Source: Earliella scabrosa (taxonomy: Eukaryota; Basidiomycota; Agaricomycetes; Polyporales; Polyporaceae). From it: a stretch of 64,000 nucleotides of DNA. The DNA is taken from positions 2,232,001 through 2,296,000 of the forward strand of contig JABYQQ010000001.1 in the NCBI GenBank assembly GCA_022605405.1. The letters run 5' to 3'. Of this stretch, positions 11,402-22,500 are shown piece by piece (positions within the stretch are counted from its first letter, which is position 1; every line of letters begins with the position of its first letter). The notes under the pieces were generated by a model, which saw nothing but the letters and a program-made list of their open reading frames with translations, was not told the origin of the DNA and made no database searches. Both the position numbers and the translations under genes were made by a program.

Positions 11402-14400
11402 ATGCGCCCCTCACAGGAACTCGCACCAGACTTGGCCATGGACAACGGCGGGGAGAGCTCGCACAGCGAGTCTCTGAACGAGAAGAAGGTTGGCGAGGGA
11501 ATCAGCGACGAGTACGAAAATGAGACTCCCGACATGTGCGTATTTTCACTTGGCTACATCAATCGCTCTCGAGCTCATGCACGCGCACCTACAGCTCGAA
11601 GCCATTTCCGCCGGACCCAAACGAGATGGTAGAAACCCATCAGCTCACGCTGAGGTTCGTGCCGCGCGAGCGCACTAGTCGTCAGCTTAACTCAGCGTTT
11701 TCGCAGAGCACTCATCGTGGGTTCAGCCCTTGGTGCTGTCGGTGAGCATATAGTCCACTTTCATGCCTCCACAGATGAGGTCACAGGAACAACTGAGTTT
11801 ACTGACTCCATTCCCAGTCGGCGCTTCGAACATCTATCTCGGCCTCAAGACTGGCTTCACTTTCGGCCCTCAGGTACGACCTTCCCATTGCAGCCCACCT
11901 GGCGAAACACTGATTTTGCATGATGTCTAGCTCTTCGGGGTAAGTGACACAGCCATGCTCGTCTCGCGCTGTCCTCTCAAGCTCCGTCCGCGCCCCAGGC
12001 CATCTTCGGTTTCGCGATCATCAAGCCTCTCTCCAAGGCCCTTCCAGAGAGCGGCATCCTCGGCAAGCTGTTTGGTGGACAGTTCGGTCCCAAAGAGAAC
12101 TGTACGGTTCAGAGCGCAGCAACAGGTACGTCCACGGCTGAACTCATCTGCCAGCATTCTGCCAGAGGTTCTCACCCATTCATTCGATTGCATACGCGCC
12201 CTCGCGCCGTTTCACACTGATTGACTGGACGCGCGCACAGCCGCGGGTGGCATCGGCATTCTGTTCGTCAGCGCCATCCCGGCGATGTACCGGCTCGGAC
12301 TCCTGTCTGAGCTGCCACAGCAAGACATCGGCAGGCTCATCGCGCTCACCGCGTGCGCTGGATTCTTTGGCGTCTTCTTCGTCATCCCCCTGCGCAGGTA
12401 CTACATCGTGAAGCAGAAGTTGACGTTCCCGACTCCCGCTGCGACCGCGGTCACCATCCATGCGCTGCACAACAGCCGCAACGGCGCAACTGTGGCGAGA
12501 AAGAAGTCGCTCGCGCTTCTGTATGCGTTCATCATCGTCTTCGTGTATAAGGTGGTGAGCGGTTATGCGCCCGGCGTGGTGAGTCCCCCTGGTCGGAATG
12601 TGCAGGTCAACAAACAAGTTACTGACGAACGGATGCATGGCAGATCTTCGATTGGCACATTGGCTGGACTCTGTACCGACTCGGCTTCACGAGCATCATC
12701 TCTCTTGAGAATTACGGCTGGTTCATCGAATGTATGCGCTTTTCTCGTTTCACCTGAGGCGCACCGCTCACTTGTCATTGCACAGTCACGCCTGCTTTCT
12801 TCGGTGCTGGAATGCTCTCTGGGTTGAACGCTAGTTGGAGTTTCTGTGCGTGCGATCGAACATTCGTCATCTCGAACGAGCTAATGCATCGACAGTCGGC
12901 GGATCCATATTGGCATGGGGTATCAGTACGTGTGCCGTCCTGGTCTTATACTACAATATGCTGACGCGCTATGACAGTCGCGCCGTCACTGGTCAAGAAT
13001 GGACTCGCCGTTGGCGTTCCTATCTCGGAAGAGTTCCCTCTGGTCTCTTACAATGCACTCTCCTTCGCGGATCAGTCGGCCTACACTGACGCACCGTCGC
13101 CGCGGTACTGGCTCCTCTGTGAGTAGTTGTAAGAGGCTGAACCTGCATGACGCTCATCATGGAGCAGGGCCCGGTATTTTGATGATGTTGTGCTACTCGT
13201 TCACGGACCTAGGCATGAATTCCGGCTTCATCATCAACAGTATGTCGCTTCAGTTCTTTGCGTCCGGCTGTTGTCCTAATTCACTTACTCGGTAACGTAA
13301 TCAACCGTCAGGCTTGCGCAACGCGAAGATGAGCAACATGAACCTGAACCCGCGCGCCTGGTTCCGGCGTAGCACTGAGGTCGACGAGGATGACGAGGAC
13401 CAGACCCCGATGGAGGACCGCGTGCCGACGCTCTGGTGGACGACCGGTCTCACGGCGAGCGTCGTCCTCTGCTGCGCGATCCTCGCGACTCTCTTCCACA
13501 TGAACGTCGGCGAGGCGATCCTCTCGCTCGTCCTTGGTTTCTTGTTCTCCTTTGTTGGTGTCCAGTCCGCTGGTACGACCGACATCAACCCTGTTACCGC
13601 CGTCGCGAAGGTGCGCTATGTCGTTGAACTTTATCATCGTTGTAGGCTAGACTCAGGCTGACCGGTGTTGTTAAACTCTACACCTCAGGCATCGCAACTG
13701 ATTTTCGGAGGCATTGGAAAAGGCTCCGGGCTCGCGGTCGGGCCTGCGGAGACTGTCAACCTAACGGCTGGTATCATTGCTGCCGGTTCCGCCGCCCAGT
13801 CTACCGACATGACCGGTAAATACCCCCGCGAACCTTGCTCTGTCGCAACATCAAACTGATGCAGATGGGTGTGCGTACGTACAGGTGACCTGAAGACCGG
13901 ATACCTGCTCCGCGCGAAGCCGAAGAACCAGTTTGTCGCGCAGCTCGTTGGCTCCGTCGTCGCGATCTTCCTCAACGTCGGCTTGTTCGTGCTCTTTACG
14001 ACCGCGAGCCCGTGTATCTTGTACGTTGATCGTGTGGGCTTGGTTCTTGCTGAACGCTGCTGACTTTCGTCGGAATGCAGGGATCCCAATGCGCTCCAGT
14101 GCACGTACGCTGCGCCCAGTATCAGCGCGTGGGTGGCCGTCGCCGAAGCTGTCGCGCTTCCCTCTTTGCGTGAGTCCCGGGTGGGGCGTGTGGTAATACG
14201 AGATGTCGGTAGACTGAGCTTGATCAATCTGTAGCGATCTCCAAGTCTGCAGGCTTCACCGCCATCGCACTCGGGATCTTCACGGTGATCATGGTCATCG
14301 TCAAGCACCTCTTCATCCCGAAGAAGTTCTGGCCTTACGTCCCGAACTGGAATGCCGTTGGTTTGGTGCGTTTTGCGAAATCTGAACTTCAACTTCACGG

Positions 14401-14892
14401 TTTTGGGACTATTGTTGACTGTGATTTGTGTAGGCCTTTGTCGCGCCGCAGATCCCCTTCTCGATCGCCATGTAAGCACTCTCCTAGTGCATGTGGGCAT
14501 ACTCACTGACGCTATGTCTTCCCAAAGGGCGGCTGGGTCGATCTTCAACTACCTCTGGCAGAAGCGGAACCCTGCGGGCTTTGACATGTACATGTTCTCC
14601 ATCTCGGTGCGTCCGGACTGAACTCTTCGATTCTTCGTGCGGACGTGTGTTGACCGTTGAGCTGTTTCGCTCGACAGGCGGGCATGCTTGCCGGCGAGGG
14701 CCTTGGAGGTGTGCTGCAAGCGCTGCTTGCGGTCGCCAAGGTGGACGGTGGTTGTGAGTGTTCCTCTCTTTCCGTTTCTCCAAGATGCTTTCACTGTTCA
14801 GAGCGAGATGCGGATCGTGCTGACATTCCATTTCTCATTGTGTAGTGTTCGGTACGGCGATTGGATGCCCCGGGTTCGAGTTCTGCGGATGA
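11402..14892 (+). CDS. OPT-family oligopeptide transporter
   Basis: Polytopic membrane transporter of the OPT family (Isp4-like or metal-peptide branch), probably proton-coupled uptake of small peptides or conjugates. I read 21 exons totalling 723 aa: 11402-11535, 11595-11654, 11707-11741, 11818-11873, 11931-11939, 11999-12125, 12241-12578, 12644-12731, 12786-12845, 12896-12925, 12978-13118, 13168-13239, 13312-13610, 13689-13815, 13885-14020, 14081-14169, 14235-14365, 14434-14471, 14528-14606, 14678-14753 and 14846-14892. Hallmarks are ETHQLTLRAL, GASNIYLGLKTGFTFG, FGPKENCTVQSAATAAGG, SGLNASWSFFGG, YWLLWPG and KAFVAPQ-type late helices ending GTAIGCPGFEFCG. The fifth exon is only 9 nt (Leu-Phe-Gly). 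The N-terminus is hydrophilic and acidic. Substrate is not predictable here. Confidence 0.9.
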
Positions 14893-14909
14893 CGAGCTAC
14901 ATGCCAGTG

Positions 14910-15267
14910 CTCGAGGGAATTCGTTGGAGTTGCTGTCGTATCGCGTTTGCACTTTGCTTTGGATTTTGTGATGTAGTGTAATGTGTGTACGACCATTAAT
15001 GTAGAACCGCGACCGCGACCATGCCGCTCACTTCTGCTGCTGGACCCCGCTTTCCACGGTGAAGCTTGAGAACTCAGAAGAGATTGAGGTGCACAGGTGA
15101 GCTCCCCCGGTCCCGTGCTTGGCTGATGGTAAGTAATGCCCTTAGCCCGGTGGCAGTGCCGTCGGTAGCCGCCACATTCGGACCTGGAGACGCGCGGCGC
15201 GCATACAGTCAGAACTTCCTACGAGACTTTGCCTGCGACATTCTTCCTCTCTCCCTCCTTCATCTCC
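14910..15267. repeat. Direct repeat copy A flanking the UGT locus
   Basis: This 358-bp segment begins just after the OPT stop codon and is repeated in direct orientation at 18859-19177. Shared stretches include the OPT 3'-flank (TTTGCTTTGGATTTTG, GTAGAACCGCGACCGCGACC) and a block from about 15146 to 15262 (CCCTTAGCCCGGTGGCAGTG...CGCGCGGCGCGCATACAGTC) that is almost identical. Copy A carries extra small insertions relative to copy B. Both lie outside coding sequence. Confidence 0.85.
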
Positions 15268-15593
15268 CGCGGCCGCTCATCCCACTGCGGAACCATTTTG
15301 GCGGGCTTTGAGTGTGGTCGGCGTCAAGTGAGTCGCAGGAGGCCATTGGGGTAGATGTAGTTGAAGCCGATGTCGAGGGTGTACGATTGACCCAAAGTAT
15401 GCGTTGAAGAACCTCAAGAAGGTTGCGCCCACTGGCAGCCTGAGGAAGTTCGACGTCGCGCCTCGCCGGGTCCCCATCTGGCGTCACCGTCTGTGTGCCA
15501 TAAATCCTCAAAATACTGTCCTCCGAGTTGGCCATGCTGATCAAACGATAAGTATTTCGTACTCTATACGTATACCCTCATGAAAATTGTGAT
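15268..15593. other. Intergenic between repeat copy A and the UGT 3' end
   Basis: A minus-strand frame with ATG at 15534 (MANSEDSILRIYGTQ..., about 90 codons) lies here. I do not recognise it and it has no supporting signals; it may be a gene remnant. Nothing else is seen. Confidence 0.25.
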
Positions 15594-17696
15594 CTACAAG
15601 CTGTCCAGAAACATACATATGTCCCTCCTGGATGACCCGCCATCCTCCCACTCGCTGGTCACCTTCTTCCGCAGCTCCTGAAGCCTCGCACGTTTCTCCG
15701 CGCCGTCCTCGCCAAACGCCTTCGCGAAAATCTCGCGAGCCTCTGCTTTCACGGCCTCAACCGTCCCCTTGGGAGTGTACCCAGTGCGGTAGATTGGCTT
15801 TAACCCATCGCCACTGCGGACCTCGAGCAGCTCATAAGCTACTTGAAGGTTGTCTGTCATGTGAATGGCGTTGAGCGGCTGGTCAGCGGTGAACGGCCAG
15901 AAGATTCTAATAATAAGTAGAATACGGTGAGGCTGCGCTTATAAAATGAGGACAACTATGGTGCGTACTGAGGGACACCGGCCGAGATCGCTTCCGTGAC
16001 CCCATTCTGTCCGCCATGAGCGACGAACCAACCAAGAGCCTACCGATCGGCGAGTGTCAGAGTCTATACGAGCCTGAACGCTGATTCCGGTACTCACAGG
16101 ATGGTCGAGGATGAGCTGCTGAGGGGTCCAAGGCGACAGGATCCCCTTGCCATACGACTTCACTTTCGCCCTGATGTCGTCCGGGATCGTTGCCATAGGA
16201 GATGCATGGCTGAGAATCTAATAGACAGTGGTCAAGGGGTTGAGTGATAGCGAGAACGTTCCTCGAGGCTTACGAAGGGAAGCTCGAGTTCCATGAGCAC
16301 ATCAAGGAACGCCCACATCTTCTCCGGCGTCTTCACAGGCCATAGCATCGATCCGAACGAAATCTAAGCGAAAGCGATAATGAATACACGTGCTGTCGTG
16401 AGCGGTGCGAACCGTACTCACATAGACCAGCGACTTCTCCCCACTGGTTTTCAATGTCTCGTCTAGGAATGTGATGATCTCGTTTGACTCGTTGGACATC
16501 TTCTGCTCGTTCGCGGTCGCAGTGGACTTGGATGCTGAGGGCAACAACGGCCCGGTTGTGTAGGCATAGCGGCCGGTTGCTCCAAACCACTCTTTTGCAG
16601 CTGCGACAGCCTCCGGCTCGTACGATTCAGGCGTGAACAGGAGCACTCCGTCGGACTCTTCCAATATCCTGCAACATCATGATGTAAGTGCTACACAAAG
16701 TTCTGAACGACGATGAAGCACTGACTCGTGGACCCGAGGGTATAGCTTCGTGGCTACGTCTTCAGGTAGTGGTACCTGTACAGTCATCAGAATTGCACGG
16801 GAGGCAAAGCGCGTACACGCCTACATCCTGAGGGTGGTACTCGTAGTCGTACATGGGCGGCATGCCCGGAATGCGTACGACCTTGCCGTCGGTCCTGAAC
16901 ACGAACTGTAACGCCAACCAATCAACTTGAATACTCAAAGTTGAGTAATTCATCATATACGTACCTCCATGGCGGCCTCCGCAAACGTTCTGCCAGTTGC
17001 GCGAGCCATCTCCTCGATCTTGAGGCGAATATTACCCTTCCCACCAAGGGTCTCGGGCCCAAAGAGGTGGAAGAGGGCGGAGGTTGAACCGGCCTCCCAG
17101 ATGTAGATCTTCACGCTGTCTCCACTGAGTGACTTGACCGAATCAAAGGCATCTATCGAAAAGATCTGGAACAGAAAGGGTGAGACGAGATCAGCTCGGG
17201 AAAGGGGGTCAAGCGCACATCTAGGATGACTGCCGTCGGCTTGGGGAGCGCCGGGTGGCTCATGGCACTCTTGGTGCAGACAAGCTCGCGTTCCTCGATG
17301 AGGGTCTTCCATGCATTTTCGAAGCACTTGTCCGCCTCTTCGGACCTGAGAAATGCAACCTCTCCTGCTGAGATCACTCTATACAATGTCAGTCAGTACG
17401 TCATCTCTGGATAGAAGCAGAGACCACGATTGACCTCACGCGCTTCGCATACTCCGCTTCATCGTCGTCAAAGCTGCGAGAGAACTCGGTCTTGACACGC
17501 TCGTAGAAACCATCTGTGGTAAGCATCGTCAACACGACAGGGCGAAGCTTGACGATGCGCGCAGCCAGATGTATCAGAGGGCGCGTGTGGCCTGGGCGTG
17601 CAGCAGGTCAATGTTGCGAGCGCGATTTCTGATGTATAAAGACGCACCCCAAGCCTGCATGGCCTGGCAGACGATGTGCTTCTCGGAGGAGGGCAT
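15594..17696 (-). CDS. UDP-glycosyltransferase (GT1 family)
   Basis: Cytosolic GT-B fold glycosyltransferase that moves a sugar from a UDP-sugar to a small hydrophobic acceptor; acceptor unknown. Eleven exons on the minus strand: 17696-17648, 17591-17435, 17378-17219, 17165-16965, 16905-16825, 16775-16726, 16668-16422, 16363-16274, 16217-16098, 16039-15969 and 15906-15594, giving 512 aa. The acceptor-side catalytic His is in WGH (16-18). The donor signature is present: SPWTPQQLILDHP, WFVAHGGQNGVTE (389-401), then FTADQPLN with the UDP-sugar-contacting Asp-Gln at 417-418. There is no signal peptide. The gene is intact, yet it sits between two copies of a duplicated segment and near a relic of the same gene, so it looks like a recent rearrangement. 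The first junction is well supported because it creates WGHTRPL. Confidence 0.9.
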
Positions 17697-18782
17697 GAGG
17701 GGCGAATGATTGCAAGAGACTGCTGGTTGAATGGGAATCGTGACGAGTGTATGAGGATAGGGTTGATCGCCGTCTATTATATACAGCAACATGAGCCGCA
17801 GTCACGGTCGAGCTCTGGAACCCGGATACTTGGGCACGCACGATGGCTTCGCAAACCCGCTCGGATGCTTCCACCATCACAATCTCTGGAGAGCACTCAC
17901 TCGCTTGTATGGGGCACCGTATGGTACGGACAATTGGGCCTGTAGATTCCCATTGAGTCAGCAGCATGACTTGGGGAGTTAGGCTTGTGCTGCAATCATG
18001 GTGCCCGCGATGTATTGATGAAGGATGGCGGCAAGAAGCCTGGCTGTGTACGTGTGTGCGCGCCGTTGCTTGAGGTGAACGATCGCTTCTCTTGGCTTGA
18101 GCGTGGAGAACAGAGGGTGCCGATGGCTTACGCGGCCTGCTACCCTATGGGAGATCCAAGTCTGATGTGCCGAGGTTTGACAAGAGCTCGGAGTTGGTTG
18201 CCCGGACACGCTGTTAGGTATGACGGCATACTCCGTCGCGCGGCTTGCCACCCTACTTATGAAAAGTCCAAGCAATGAGCATACTATGGTGCCGAGGTCT
18301 GACAATCGCCCGGTTTTTTTGCCCCGAACACGCTGTTCGATATGACAACCGTCAACGTACCAAGAGAACCTACAAATCGTGCAACCATGATGTTTCCGGT
18401 AGACTCGGAGCTGTGACGGACTGGTTAGCTTCAACGGAAAACTGGTACTATCAATGCTCACATGCATCGTCAGCCAATTGGTCATGACCACCAAGAGCTC
18501 TGTTTTTGGCGCTACGACCAAGGCGTACAATGGTACAGTATAAAGGTCTGTTGTTGATGTTCTTCGAGTTCCGTTCAACCAGTCGTTGACTCGGACAGGC
18601 TACTCTGCTGGAGCAGATAGGTCGGAAGGACCCGGGATTCTGAAACGCCCACTTGAACCATGACATCATTGGCGTCTCACTGGACATTGCCAAATACGTA
18701 TCTTCCAAGTTCATCGTCGTATCAGTGATCGTTGCACCGCGGTCTACTACATACTGCATGTTGCGAACAGAGTGCGCACAAT
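17697..18782. other. Intergenic upstream of the UGT
   Basis: Contains the UGT promoter and anonymous sequence. A 199-codon minus-strand frame (17979-18578) is Ser/Thr/Arg-rich, has no motif and spans a direct repeat, so I do not call a gene. A 57-bp imperfect direct repeat lies at 18168-18224 and 18290-18346. Confidence 0.4.
18168..18346. repeat. Pair of 57-bp imperfect direct repeats
   Basis: Two copies (18168-18224 and 18290-18346), offset by 122 bp. Both start TGCCGAGGT(T/C)TGACAA and end in ACACGCTGTT(A/C)G(G/A)TATGAC with a less similar middle. They lie in noncoding DNA upstream of the UGT gene. Function is not evident. Confidence 0.6.
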
Positions 18783-18856
18783 TTACAAGCTGTCCGAGCA
18801 GCTCGTAGCCTATCTGGAGGTTGTCTGTGTAGTGAATAGCGTTGAGCAGTTGATCA
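18783..18856 (-). pseudogene. Relic of the UGT 3' end
   Basis: On the minus strand this reads DQLLNAIHYTDNLQIGYELL, clearly the segment DQPLNAIHMTDNLQVAYELL in the last exon of the intact UGT at 15594-17696. It then jumps to GGACAGCTTGTA, matching the last codons of the intact gene. About 230 nt of the exon are missing and nothing upstream of the Asp-Gln remains. It is therefore a truncated, internally deleted copy abutting repeat copy B. Confidence 0.75.
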
Positions 18857-18858
18857 TG

Positions 18859-19177
18859 CTCGAGGGAACTCGAAGTTGCTGTTGTATCGCGTTAAAATTT
18901 TTATTTTGCTCTTTGCTTTGGATTTTGCGATGTAGTGTAATGTGTATACGACCATTGATGTAGAACCGCGACCGCGACCATGCCACTCACTTCTGCTGCT
19001 GGACCACACTGAAGTTGAGAAGACTCAGAGATTGCTCCAGCTTGGCTGATGCCCTTAGCCCGGTGGCAGTGCTGTCGGTAGCCGCCACATTCGGACCTGG
19101 AGACGCGCGGCGCGCATACAGTCAGAACCTACGAGACTTTGCCTGCGACGTTCTTCCTCTCTCCCTTCTTCATCTCC
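18859..19177. repeat. Direct repeat copy B flanking the UGT locus
   Basis: A 319-bp partner of 14910-15267 in the same orientation, including a copy of the OPT 3'-flank sequence even though no OPT gene precedes it here. It abuts the UGT relic on its left and leads into the promoter or 5' leader of the gene at 19506 on its right. Confidence 0.85.
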
Positions 19178-19505
19178 TCAGCCAGCCACTGCCCCCGCGC
19201 ACGACACCTCACACCCTTGACACGGCCACACATTTGATCGTGGACGCGTTGCGCACTCCGAACAAAACAGACGGACCCTCGTGCTGTTCACGTTCTGCTC
19301 TGCTCGACTCGACTCGACATCTTCACATCCTCGCTTCAAGCGTGTCCACCAGTCTTCTCCCGACCCCGTTTCCTCGAGAGTCGACGGCGCATTTTCTCGT
19401 CACACGTAGCAACTCAAGAACACCATCGCTGAGTACTGCTGTGTGCACTTTGTCCTCGCGTACGAGTCGCAAGCGCGTTGCTATCGGCGCCCCTGACCCA
19501 GTACC
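19178..19505 (+). promoter_or_regulatory. Promoter and 5' leader of the coiled-coil protein gene
   Basis: Unique DNA following repeat copy B, rich in CTC/CGA (CTCTGCTCGACTCGACTCGAC at 19301-19319), leading to the ATG at 19506. A frame from 19015 runs through it without a recognisable product. Confidence 0.4.
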
Positions 19506-22500
19506 ATGCTCGGGACGGCCACGAACCCTCTCGCGAACTTTCAATTCAGCACCATCGGGCAGCCGCCCTCGCTCTTGAGCCGCTTCTCCAACGCGGAAAA
19601 CGTCGGCCCACAGCGCGCCCCCTCCCCGCCGCCCTCCCCTTTGTCCGAGTCGTCCCCGAGGATGCCTGCCCCTCCCGCCTCCCGCCTGCTCGAAGCACTA
19701 GCCCCACAAGAGGTGAACACGCCCCCTCGCAATGCGCAGAACGGTGCTCAAGCACCAAGTAGCTCGCGGAAGGAGAGCCGCACGAAGGACGCCCCTCCGC
19801 ACGCTGCATTGAACGCGCAAAACGATCTGCGGAGGACGCCCCTCGCCTCGGCACCACCGTCGTCCCATTCTCCCTCCCCCTCTTCCCTCTCGACCCGTGT
19901 CTCCCCCAATTCATCCAATGCATCCGCGCTCCGTCCCTCCCTGCTCCCAACAAAGACTTCCGGCCCGTCCTCGTCCAATCTCCTCGGGCTCGGCGCCGCC
20001 TCCTCCCCCACGCGGCCGAGCCCCGCGCTGCCCCAGGCCGACGACGCGCTCGAGTCGTTCCGCCAGACCCTGAAGCGCCTCCAAGCGGAGGCGGACGAGT
20101 TCCGCCGCAGCGAGGAGGAGACGCGGCTCGCGACCGCGCGACAGCAAGACCATGCAGCCCGATGGCACGCGCGCGCCGACGCGGCCGTCGAGGGAATACA
20201 GCACCTCTTCGCCGCCGCCGAGCAGCGCGTGCTCCAAGCTGAGCAGCGCGCCGCGCAGCTCGCGCACCTGGAGGCCGAGGCGGCGCGGCGCGAGGAGGAG
20301 GTGCAGGAGACGCGGGCGGCGCTCGCGAGGGCGCAGGCGGAGAACGCGGAGCTGCGGAGGGAGTTCGAGCAGGAGCGCGTAAGGGCGGCGCAGCGCCGGA
20401 CCGCGGACGAGTCGCGCATCGCGGACGCGTTGTCGAAGGCGGAGGAGGCGGTCAAGCGGGCGGACGACGCGATCAAGCAGGGGAAGAGCCGGGAGCGCGA
20501 GCTCGCGATCGCGGAGACGCTCCTGCGGAAGAAGAACGAGGACGATAGGGCGCGGTGGGACGCGCGGGAGCGGGAGCTGTTGGCGCAGCTGGAGGCTTTG
20601 AGGACGCAGAGCGCGGCGGAGAAGAAGATCTTGCAGGTCGAGCTGGAGGAGTACAAGCGGCTGGCGGAGCTGGAGAAGCAGCGCAGGCTGGACGAGCTTG
20701 TTGAGGAGAAACGTAGGCTGGAAGAGCGTCTTGCGCGTGAGGGCGCCGCTGCTGCTGCTGGAGGTCGCGATGAGCCCTCCGAAGTTGGTCGCTCGACGGC
20801 TTCGGCTCACACGACCCCTGCGCCTACCACCGTTCCTGGTGTCACACAACCCTCGGTTTCTACCCCTCCAGGACCCGCACAAGACCCAGCTTCGCGCACG
20901 CGGACACACAAGGAGCTCCATCTCAACACTGGGGCCTTGGTCTCCTCTGCTCCTCTCGCAGGCGTCGCATCTACAGCAGTGGCTCCTGGCTCGAGCACTG
21001 TTGACGCTGTCGGCCAGGCTGAGCCGTTGCTCGCGGTCAAAGTGGAGGAGAAAACACCTGTCAAGGCAGAAGGCCATTCGCCAACTGTACCTCTCTTCCA
21101 GGACCGCTCTGAACGGTCGGCTGAGCCCCATGCACCGAGACGCGAGCAATCTCTCGACTATGCTTCCCAGCAACCCACGCCGACCACTACGTCTGCTCCC
21201 GCTCCCGCTCCGGCATCCGTTCCACAGCCAAGCCCCATCGCTCAGCCACCTACCGTACAACGTGCAGAAACACCAGGAGTATCGTTGGGTTATCCGTCCC
21301 CTGAACCATCTCTTGCTCCCGAAAGTACCGAACGCTTGCCTTCTCCACCTCTAATCATCACCCATGGACGACCGATGGGCCTTCCGACCGCTCAGTCGGA
21401 ACCCTCTCTCATGCATCGCTTCTCAAATCAACGCATCCCCAGTCGCGAACGAGTGACCTCTCAGGACACAGCTCGACGCTCTCGCTCAAACACTCCTCCC
21501 CCTGACAGAGGGCGCAAGCTCATCCGCCGGCGTGGAAACGACCACTACTCTCCCCTGCCCCAGCCGCCCCCCGCCTACCTCTCCGCCTCATACTCCCGCC
21601 GGTCTGACCACTACTCGCCCTCTCCGCCGCCCCGCGAGGCCGACCACTGGTCTCCCGGGCCCGGCCGACCCTACAACCGGGACGACCGCTACACGCCGCC
21701 CGTCCGGCACAAGCGCACGCGCGACGAGCTCTCGCCCGACAGCCCCAACGCCCGTCGCCCGAGGCTGGAAGGCCCATCCAACAGCAGCAGCTCTTCCTCC
21801 TCGTTGGCACAAAGACTCGCCGGCCCGCCGCACTATGATGAGCGGCGCGCGCGTTCGCCCGACCGCTACCATCCCCGCTCGCCGTCTCCCACCACCAATG
21901 CCAATACCAATGCCAATACCTGGCGCGGCCGCGAGCCGCAGCCGCAGAGGTACCCGCCACCACCTCTGCCGCCGGTGCCGCCGCCGCGCGACGGCGCGCG
22001 CACGCCGCCCTATCCTCCCGACCATCCCATGTACGGGTATGCAGCGCCCGGCGGACCGACTGCATTCCAGGACACTGAAGCGCCCTCCTCCCAGATCGCA
22101 ACAGCAGCAGCAGCGCCGCACTCCGCCGCCCTGCCTCCCCATGCGCCCCTCGGCCCTCACCCGAGCCGCGTCCCCGCAAAGAAGGCCGCCGCCGCCACCG
22201 CAGGCGCGCCCCCCGCTCGAAAGCAGGCTCACAAGCAGCTACCGCCGCAGCCCGGGCCCGGCGTGGGGAAGAAGTCGCTGATGGAGCGCATGACGGATGG
22301 CCAGGGCGGGGTGGCTGGAGGTGCGGGTGCTGGTGCGGCAGGTGAGGGCGGTGGAGGCGGAGGTCCAGGAGGGTATGCTGTCAAACGGCCCTCGCTTGGG
22401 CAGAAGCATCTTCCTGCACGTCCTACGACGAACAAGACGGGCAACGGCGCTGCCGCGACTGGTGCGCGGGGGCCTCAGGCGCGTTATGGGCAACAGCAGC

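Noticed and set aside
17979..18578. 199-codon minus-strand frame upstream of the UGT
   Set aside because: No motif, random-like composition, and it spans both 57-bp repeats.
19911..21260. 449-codon minus-strand frame opposite the coiled-coil protein
   Set aside because: It mirrors the GC-rich codon pattern of the plus-strand gene, is rich in Leu/Arg/Ser and has no domain; the plus strand has clear coiled-coil structure and a clean full-length frame.
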